Source: Bradyrhizobium liaoningense
GTDB taxonomy: Bacteria; Pseudomonadota; Alphaproteobacteria; Rhizobiales; Xanthobacteraceae
Length of the DNA stretch: 40,298 nt
Direction: 5' to 3'
NCBI RefSeq assembly: GCF_018130955.1
Contig: NZ_JAFCJM010000063.1
Span: forward strand, 1 to 40,298
Below the pieces are notes generated by a model. The model was not told the origin of the DNA and ran no database searches. It saw only the letters and a program-made list of their open reading frames with translations. Made by a program: the position numbers and the translations under genes. This document shows positions 32,790-40,298 of the stretch, in pieces. Each line of letters begins with the position of its first letter. Position 1 is the stretch's first letter.

Positions 32790-33194
32790 ATGTCCATCAA
32801 CGACCTCCCGGTGCTCTCGGCGCTTCGCACCAAGATGCAGTGGCACCAGGAACGCCAGCGCGTCCTGTCCGAGAACGTCTCCAATTCCGACACCCCCCGA
32901 TTCCGGCCGCGCGACCTGGTCGAGCCGAAATTCGACAAGGCCGGCGCCGTGACCGGCTCGATGGGACCGTTGGCGATGGCGCGCACCAGCGCCTCGCACA
33001 TGGGCCCGTCCGGCGCGCAGTCGAGCTTCGACCAGAACAAGAATGCGGGCTTCGAGACCCGTCCCGCCGGCAACGCCGTCAATCTCGAGGAAGAGATGAC
33101 GAAGGTTGCGGCCAACCAGATGGACTATGCGGCGGCGACCTCGCTCTACTCCAAGAGCCTTCATCTGCTGAAGACCGCGCTCGGGAAAGGCTAG
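32790..33194 (+). CDS. flgB: FlgB, proximal rod protein
   Basis: Rod subunit next to the export gate. The 134 residues match the family length of about 135. Seen: the N-terminal helix LPVLSALRTKMQWHQERQRVLSENVSNSDTP in consecutive segments, then RFRPRDLV, a flexible middle, and the C-terminal helix VNLEEEMTKVAANQMDYAAATSLYSKSLHLLKTAL. An AAGGAG ribosome site lies nine bases upstream. It leads flgB-flgC-fliE-fliQ-fliR-flhB on +. The TAG stop is the first part of a palindromic repeat. Confidence 0.97.
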   Translation: MSINDLPVLSALRTKMQWHQERQRVLSENVSNSDTPRFRPRDLVEPKFDKAGAVTGSMGPLAMARTSASHMGPSGAQSSFDQNKNAGFETRPAGNAVNLEEEMTKVAANQMDYAAATSLYSKSLHLLKTALGKG

Positions 33195-33269
33195 AGCATG
33201 ATCCGGAAAAGTGTGCAGCGGTTTTCCCTCGCGACAAACGCGGAACGCGTTTGCGCGGAGATCATGCTC
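33194..33269. repeat. Palindromic repeat between flgB and flgC
   Basis: A perfect 10-bp inverted repeat, GAGCATGATC (33194-33203) and GATCATGCTC (33260-33269), bounds a 76-bp element. The first base of the left arm is the last base of the flgB stop. It is inside an operon, 16 bases before the flgC start, where it might affect relative expression. Confidence 0.85.
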
Positions 33270-33285
33270 AAACGAAGAGGCCATC

Positions 33286-33711
33286 ATGGCGAATGACAGC
33301 AGTGACTTCGGTCGTTCAATGGCGATTGCGACCTCCGGCCTGCGTGCGCAGGCCGGGCGCATCCGGGTGATCTCGGAAAACATCGCCAACGCGGAATCGA
33401 CCGCGCAGAGTGCCGGCGGCGATCCCTATCGCCGCAAGGTGCCGACCTTCTCCTCTGCGCTCGACCGCACGCTCGACGCGCAGGTCGTGACGCTCGGCAA
33501 GATCAAGCCTGACCAGTCCGCCTTCCGCGTCAGATACGAACCGAACAACCCGGCGGCGGACGCCAGCGGCAACGTCAAATATCCGAACGTGAACTCGATG
33601 GTCGAAATGACCGACATGCGCGACGCGCAGCGGTCCTACGAGGCCAACCTCAACATCATCAGTGCGACGCGCCGTATGATCCAGCGCACGCTCGACATCC
33701 TCAAGTCCTGA
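33286..33711 (+). CDS. flgC: FlgC, proximal rod protein
   Basis: Rod subunit, 141 residues, near the family norm of about 135-140. Residues 8-40 give DFGRSMAIATSGLRAQAGRIRVISENIANAEST in consecutive blocks. The middle contains DPYRRKVPTF, and the C-terminus NPAADASGNVKYPNVNSMVEMTDMRDAQRSYEANLNIISATRRM is diagnostic, with YPNVN the FlgC signature. ATG 33286 follows a GAAGAGG site; the longer open frame upstream runs through the repeat and is rejected. FliE follows 14 bases later. Confidence 0.97.
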   Translation: MANDSSDFGRSMAIATSGLRAQAGRIRVISENIANAESTAQSAGGDPYRRKVPTFSSALDRTLDAQVVTLGKIKPDQSAFRVRYEPNNPAADASGNVKYPNVNSMVEMTDMRDAQRSYEANLNIISATRRMIQRTLDILKS

Positions 33712-33725
33712 CAGGGAATTAAGCC

Positions 33726-34034
33726 ATGGCTTCGCCGACAATTGCCGCCAACGCTTATGCCAACCTCGCGCGCGTGCTGGAAAACAGCGGTCCCGGCAAG
33801 GGCACTGAGGCGCCCGGCCAGTCCTTTGCCGCGCTGCTGAAGGACGCCGTCGGCAGCGTCATGGAAAGCGGCCGCAAGTCGGACGCGCAGTCGGTCGCGA
33901 TGGCGGGCGGCAAGGCAAATGTGATGGACGTGGTGACGGCGGTTGCCGAAACCGACGTCGCGGTCTCGACGCTCGTCTCGGTGCGCGATCGGGTGATCCA
34001 GGCCTACGAAGATATCATGAAGATGCCGATTTGA
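33726..34034 (+). CDS. fliE: FliE, MS-ring/rod junction protein
   Basis: Connects the MS ring and export gate to the rod. The 102 residues are the normal length. The pattern is seen in GQSFAALLKDAVGSVMESGRKSDAQ, NVMDVVTAVAETDVAVSTLVSVRDRVIQAYEDIMKMPI, the last helix being the family hallmark. It is in the standard order after flgC. A long palindromic repeat and 113 bases separate it from fliQ, so expression of the two halves of the operon may be partly uncoupled. Confidence 0.97.
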   Translation: MASPTIAANAYANLARVLENSGPGKGTEAPGQSFAALLKDAVGSVMESGRKSDAQSVAMAGGKANVMDVVTAVAETDVAVSTLVSVRDRVIQAYEDIMKMPI

Positions 34035-34042
34035 TCGTCGGT

Positions 34043-34120
34043 GTCATTCCGGGGCGGTGCGAAGCACCGAACCCGGAATCTCGAGATTCCGGGTTCGCGC
34101 TACGCGCGCCCCGGAATGAC
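34043..34120. repeat. Nested palindromic repeat between fliE and fliQ
   Basis: Outer arms of 13 bp (34043-34055 and 34108-34120, GTCATTCCGGGGC type) are perfect. The centre, 34069-34096, is a perfect 28-base palindrome of 14 + 14 bases with no loop. The element lies within an apparent operon eight bases after the fliE stop and may act as processing or partial termination site. Confidence 0.9.
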
Positions 34121-34147
34121 GGAATGATCTGTAAAGCGAGAATTGCA

Positions 34148-34411
34148 ATGACCGGACCTGAAACCCTCGACGTCGCGCGCGATGCGATCTGGACGATCGT
34201 GATCGTATCGTCGCCCCTCATGGTCGTCGGCCTCGTGGTCGGTGTCGTGGTGTCGCTATTCCAGGCGCTGACGCAGATCCAGGAGCAGACGCTGATCTAC
34301 GTGCCGAAGATCCTGGCGATCTTTGCCACGATGCTATTGGCGCTGCCGTTCATGGCCGACTCGCTTCACGCCCATATGCTGCGGATATCGTCGCGAATCA
34401 TCGGCGGCTGA
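34148..34411 (+). CDS. fliQ: FliQ, flagellar export gate protein
   Basis: Small inner membrane gate subunit, 87 residues as in the family (about 89). Two membrane helices: about 15-38 (WTIVIVSSPLMVVGLVVGVVVSLF) and about 53-73 (ILAIFATMLLALPFMADSL). The family loop QALTQIQEQTLIYVPKI joins them. The open frame extends 39 residues upstream into the palindromic repeat; the true start is ATG 34148 on length and alignment. FliR follows after 17 bases. Confidence 0.97.
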   Translation: MTGPETLDVARDAIWTIVIVSSPLMVVGLVVGVVVSLFQALTQIQEQTLIYVPKILAIFATMLLALPFMADSLHAHMLRISSRIIGG

Positions 34412-34428
34412 TGCAAGATGCATGAGTT

Positions 34429-35199
34429 ATGCGCATCGACATCTCGCTGCTGCCGGCGCTTGCCGCGTCCTTCATGCTGGCCTTCGCCCGGGTCGGCGCG
34501 ATGGTGATGCTGTTGCCGGGACTGGGCGAGACCAACATCCCGACCCGCGTCAAACTGTCGATCGCGCTGCTCCTGACGCTGATCATCCTGCCGCTGCACC
34601 GCAACGCCTACAATGTCGACATGAACTCGATCACATCGCTGCTCGTGCTGATGATGCATGAGATCGTGATCGGCATCGTGCTCGGCGCGACCGCGCGCGT
34701 GACGCTGGCAGCTCTCCAGGTCGCCGGCGCCATCATCGCGCAGCAGATGGGGCTCGGCTTCGTCACCTCGGTCGATCCGACACAGGGCCAGCAGGGTGTG
34801 CTGGTCGGCAACTTCCTCACCATGCTGGGCGTGACGTTGTTGTTCGCCACCGACAGCCATCACCTCGTGATCGCCGCGCTCAACGACAGCTACAAGATCT
34901 TTGCCCCGGGCGAGACGATGTCGAGCGGCGACGTCGCCTCGCTTGCGACGCGGGCATTTTCGTCAGCCTTTCGGCTGGGGCTGCAACTGTCCGGGCCGTT
35001 CCTGGTGTTCGGTCTCGTCTTCAATATCGGGCTTGGTGTGCTGGCGCGGCTGATGCCGCAGATGCAGGTCTATTTCGTCGGCGTCCCGCTCTCGATCTTC
35101 GCGGGCTTCCTGGTGCTCGGCGTCGTCATCGCGGCGATGATGGGCACCTTCCTCGATTACTTCATCGGTGTCATGCACCAGATGATGCCGCTGAAGTGA
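34429..35199 (+). CDS. fliR: FliR, flagellar export gate protein
   Basis: Polytopic gate subunit, 256 residues (family about 260). Seen: an N-terminal helix with FARVGAMVMLLPGLGE, then IPTRVKLSIALLLTLIILP, VLMMHEIVIGIVLGATARV, the conserved QQMGLGFVTSVDPTQGQQ, LLFATDSHHLVIAAL, FNIGLGVLARLMPQMQVYFVGVPLSIFAGFLVL and a last membrane helix. All match FliR. Its stop is seven bases before flhB. With FliP and FliQ it forms the export pore. Confidence 0.98.
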   Translation: MRIDISLLPALAASFMLAFARVGAMVMLLPGLGETNIPTRVKLSIALLLTLIILPLHRNAYNVDMNSITSLLVLMMHEIVIGIVLGATARVTLAALQVAGAIIAQQMGLGFVTSVDPTQGQQGVLVGNFLTMLGVTLLFATDSHHLVIAALNDSYKIFAPGETMSSGDVASLATRAFSSAFRLGLQLSGPFLVFGLVFNIGLGVLARLMPQMQVYFVGVPLSIFAGFLVLGVVIAAMMGTFLDYFIGVMHQMMPLK

Positions 35200-35206
35200 G
35201 GGATCG

Positions 35207-36286
35207 ATGGCCGACGACAAAGATCCCGACGGTCAAACAGAAGACCCGACACAAAAACGTCTCGACGAGGCGCTCGAGCGCGGCGACGTTGCCAAGAGTC
35301 AGGAGATCAACACATGGTTCGTGATCGCGGGTGCAACGCTCGTGATCTCGACCTTTTCCGGCTCGATCGGCGGCGGGCTGTTGATGCCGATGCGCAACCT
35401 GCTCGCCAATTCCTGGATGATCAAGACCGACGGCAAGAGCCTGATCGCGCTGACGCAGCAGCTCGAACTCGCCGTCATCGCCGCGATCGGCGTGCCGCTC
35501 TTGATGCTGGCGCTTGCCGCGATCGCCGGCAACATGCTCCAGCACCGCCTGGTCTGGTCGGCGGAGTCACTCAAACCCAAATTCAGCAAGATCTCGCCGG
35601 GCGCAGGCTTCGCGCGCATTTTCGGCAAGCAGGCGGCAGCCAACTTCCTCAAGGGCATCGGCAAGCTCATCGCGCTCGGCGCGGTCATGACCATGATCCT
35701 GTGGCCGGAACGGCACCGGATGGAAGCCATGGTCAAGCTCGACCCGGCAGCGATGATGGGCGCGACCACGAGCCTGACGGTACAGCTCATGGGCGCAGTG
35801 GTCGCGGCGCTGGCGATCGTGGCGATCGCCGACTACCTGTTCCAGTACCGAAGCTGGTTCCAGCGCCAGAAGATGTCGCTCCAGGAGATCAAGGAGGAGT
35901 TCAAGCAGTCCGAAGGCGATCCGCACATCAAGGGCAAGCTGAGGCAGTTGCGCCAGCAGCGCTCGCGGAAGCGCATGATGTCGGCGGTTCCCAAGGCTTC
36001 CGTGATCATCACCAACCCGACCCACTATTCGGTGGCGCTGTCCTATGAACGCGGCATGTCGGCGCCGACCTGCGTCGCCAAGGGCGTCGACAATCTCGCC
36101 TTCAAAATCCGGGAGATCGCCCGCGCCCACGACATCCCGATCGTCGAGAACGTGCCACTGGCGCGCGCGCTCTATGCCACCGTCGAGATCGACCAGGAGA
36201 TCCCCGTGGAACACTACCATGCGGTCGCCGAGGTCATCGGCTACGTCATGCGGCTGAAGCGCGGCTTCTCCGCCGGGCGCGGCTAA
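35207..36286 (+). CDS. flhB: FlhB, export substrate-specificity switch
   Basis: Controls the switch from rod/hook to filament substrates. The 359 residues include a charged N-terminus (KDPDGQTEDPTQKRLDEALERGDVAKSQEI), four membrane helices to about residue 210, and a cytoplasmic domain with the autocleavage motif N270-P271-T272-H273, followed by YSVAL. Further family blocks are KMSLQEIKEEFKQSEGDPHIKGKLR, PTCVAKGVDNLAFKIREIA and IPIVENVPLARALY. It ends the flgB-flhB unit. The cckA gene starts 144 bases later on the same strand. Confidence 0.98.
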   Translation: MADDKDPDGQTEDPTQKRLDEALERGDVAKSQEINTWFVIAGATLVISTFSGSIGGGLLMPMRNLLANSWMIKTDGKSLIALTQQLELAVIAAIGVPLLMLALAAIAGNMLQHRLVWSAESLKPKFSKISPGAGFARIFGKQAAANFLKGIGKLIALGAVMTMILWPERHRMEAMVKLDPAAMMGATTSLTVQLMGAVVAALAIVAIADYLFQYRSWFQRQKMSLQEIKEEFKQSEGDPHIKGKLRQLRQQRSRKRMMSAVPKASVIITNPTHYSVALSYERGMSAPTCVAKGVDNLAFKIREIARAHDIPIVENVPLARALYATVEIDQEIPVEHYHAVAEVIGYVMRLKRGFSAGRG

Positions 36287-36365
36287 AACCTCCGAAAAGT
36301 ACTGGAAATGGCCGTAATCTGGGAATCAGCGTACCTTCCACACTTGCGCCCGCGGGTCCGATTCA

Positions 36366-36409
36366 GGCAGGAGGAACCCGCGCGGCAAGTCGCGCGTCCC
36401 TTTCCTGCC
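36366..36409 (+). other. Hairpin in the leader between flhB and cckA
   Basis: GGCAGGA (36366-36372) pairs with TCCTGCC (36403-36409) and, inside it, CGCGCG (36379-36384) with CGCGCG (36391-36396). There is no T tract. It could be a processing site or an attenuator in the cckA leader, ending 20 bases before the cckA start. Structure only; function inferred. Confidence 0.45.
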
Positions 36410-36429
36410 GACAGGCTGCGCCGCTTGAG

Positions 36430-39021
<2,592 letters not shown>

Positions 39022-39204
39022 GACCGCCGGGAATCGCCGGTAACCCGAGACCAGCACCCTGTCAAACCCCCGCCAAATATGGGCTTTTGCCACATCCCCG
39101 CGACTGAGGGCCGCAGCCGGGGGTTCCGATAGTGGCTTCACTTTTGCGCCGTCGTGCCCATCTTAAGGGCACTTCCCCATGCCGGGGAAAAATGGGAAAC
39201 GCAC

Positions 39205-40170
39205 ATGAATTTCTCGCAACGTAGCCGCAGTTTCGTGAAGACCATCGCCGTCGTTCTGGCGCTGGCACTGCCGACCGCGCTCGCGATCTCGTCCGCCGAC
39301 GCCCGCGTCGGCGGCGGCTTCTCGTCGGGCTCGCGCGGCTCGCGGACCTATTCCGCGCCGCCGTCGACGCAGACCGCGCCGGGCTCGACCTCGCAGTTCA
39401 ATCGCACCTACACCCAGCCGGGTGTCGGCATGAACTCGGCTGCTGCCGCGCCCGCGCGCGGCGGCCTGTTCGGCCGCGCTGGCGGCTTCATGGGCGGCCT
39501 CGCGGCCGGTTTCCTGGGCGCCGGCCTCTTGGGCATGCTGTTCGGTGGCGGCCTGTTCGGCGGCCTGGGCGGCCTGTCGTCGATCCTCGGCCTGATCATC
39601 CAGATCGCGCTCGTCGTGCTGGTCGTGCGGCTGGCGATGTCCTGGTGGCAGCGCCGTCACGCGCCGCAGCCGGCCTATGCCGGCCCGAGCGCCGGTCCCG
39701 ACCCGGGATCGCAGACCAGCTATCGCAGCGGCCTGTCCGGGTTCGGCTTCGGCGCCAACAACGCCCCGCTCGAGATCAAGCCGGCCGACTATGAGGCCTT
39801 TGAGCGTCTGCTCGGTGAGACCCAGGCGGCCTGGTCGAACGAGGACGTGGCCAAGCTGCACACGCTCGCCACGCCCGAGATGGTCTCCTATTTCGAGAAG
39901 GACCTCGCGGAGAACCGCGCGCGCAATGTCGTCAACAAGGTGTCCAACACAAAGCTCCTGCAGGGCGACCTGGCGGAAGCCTGGCGCGAGGGCGAGACCG
40001 ACTATGCGACGGTGGCGATGCGCTTCGCGCTGACCGACAAGACGGTCGACCGTAATACCGGCGCGATCGTCGCCGGCGGCGACCAGCCGACCGAGGCCAC
40101 CGAGGTCTGGACCTTTGCCCGTCGTACCGGCGGCAATTGGGAACTGTCGGCGATCCAGCAGACCAACTGA
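39205..40170 (+). CDS. Tim44-like domain membrane protein
   Basis: A 321-residue protein. An N-terminal Sec signal (about 10-33, ending SADA) is followed by a Gly/Ser/Thr-rich segment, a Gly-rich hydrophobic stretch and a membrane helix (about 118-155: LFGGLGGLSSILGLIIQIALVVLVVRLAM). The C-terminal domain (about 185-320) resembles Tim44/MRP-L45: IKPADYEAFERLLGETQAAWSNEDVAKLHTLATPEMVSYFEKDLA in blocks, then TVAMRFALTDKTVDRNTG and EVWTFARRTGGNWELSAIQQ. Such bacterial proteins are thought to act at the envelope; no role in flagella is known. ATG 39205 is preferred to 39154 because of the signal peptide. It is followed by a strong terminator. Confidence 0.9.
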   Translation: MNFSQRSRSFVKTIAVVLALALPTALAISSADARVGGGFSSGSRGSRTYSAPPSTQTAPGSTSQFNRTYTQPGVGMNSAAAAPARGGLFGRAGGFMGGLAAGFLGAGLLGMLFGGGLFGGLGGLSSILGLIIQIALVVLVVRLAMSWWQRRHAPQPAYAGPSAGPDPGSQTSYRSGLSGFGFGANNAPLEIKPADYEAFERLLGETQAAWSNEDVAKLHTLATPEMVSYFEKDLAENRARNVVNKVSNTKLLQGDLAEAWREGETDYATVAMRFALTDKTVDRNTGAIVAGGDQPTEATEVWTFARRTGGNWELSAIQQTN

Positions 40171-40193
40171 TCGCAGCCGCAATGAGACCCCCG

Positions 40194-40227
40194 AAAAGCG
40201 CCGTGCTCTCGCACGGCGCTTTTTTTT
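40194..40227 (+). terminator. Rho-independent terminator after the Tim44-like gene
   Basis: A perfect 13-bp stem (40194-40206 with 40211-40223, TCTC loop) merges into a run of eight T residues (40220-40227). This is the strongest terminator in the window and marks the end of the Tim44-like gene's transcript. The last 70 bases hold a short GGCGC dyad and no gene I can support. Confidence 0.95.
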
Positions 40228-40298
40228 GTGGTGCGCCAGGCATGGCGCGGAGCGCCATGACTGGCGCGATTTGACCGGAGTGGTGTCCGGTCGATGAC

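Noticed and set aside
40115..40297. Open frame running off the right edge
   Set aside because: It overlaps the Tim44-like gene and passes through its strong terminator; no start signal or motif.

Overview
This is a high-GC alphaproteobacterial chromosome segment, almost certainly Bradyrhizobium or a very close relative. It carries a Caulobacter-like (subpolar, 'thick filament' type) flagellar locus: very large flagellins of about 760 residues, flaF, FliX, the flgF-flgG-flgA-flgH order, fliL-fliM, fliO-fliP facing flgB-flgC-fliE-fliQ-fliR-flhB, and cckA directly after flhB. The genus call rests on this gene content and on intergenic palindromic repeats of the kind familiar from Bradyrhizobiaceae. 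It is recognition, not a database result.

Layout. 1-5,441: two tandem giant flagellins (the first cut by the window edge), flaF and an unknown 122-aa gene, all on +. 5,457-8,659: flaG-like gene and flgI-flgJ-flgN-like operon on -, with fliX divergent from flgI on +. 8,660-12,142: mixed non-structural genes, namely an HxlR regulator divergent from a NAD(P)-binding oxidoreductase, dksA, a 2-keto-4-pentenoate hydratase-type enzyme and an exported SspB-like protein. 12,324-15,785: flgF-flgG-flgA-flgH on -, divergent from fliL-fliM-DUF6468-motE-like on + (16,169-19,120). 19,175-26,093: an accessory block with two small genes, a 1,384-aa FecR/VCBS/RTX adhesin, a divergent exported FecR-domain protein and a TPR protein. 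26,309-30,118: a 1,269-aa exported TPR protein. 30,324-36,286: a small unknown gene, fliO-fliP on -, and flgB-flgC-fliE-fliQ-fliR-flhB on +. 36,430-39,021: cckA. 39,205-40,170: a Tim44-like membrane protein closed by a strong terminator.

How it works together. The window encodes switch (FliM, FliL), export gate (FliO, P, Q, R, FlhB), rod and bushing (FlgB, C, F, G, FliE, FlgA, H, I, FlgJ-like) and filament (flagellins, FlaF, FlaG-like) parts of one flagellum. CtrA-type boxes (TTAA-N7-TTAAC or close variants) can be read directly upstream of the second flagellin, fliX/flgI, the large TPR protein and flgB. The histidine kinase that starts the CtrA phosphorelay, CckA, is in the same window, so regulator and presumed targets are physically linked.

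Main observations for follow-up: the CtrA-box set, including two tandem pairs; a duplicated 20-bp motif in the flgF/fliL divergent promoter; an SspB-fold protein with a secretion signal; two colinear giant flagellins built from a duplicated 152-residue module; a conserved-looking unknown gene behind flaF; and a FecR/adhesin/TPR block lying between flagellar genes.
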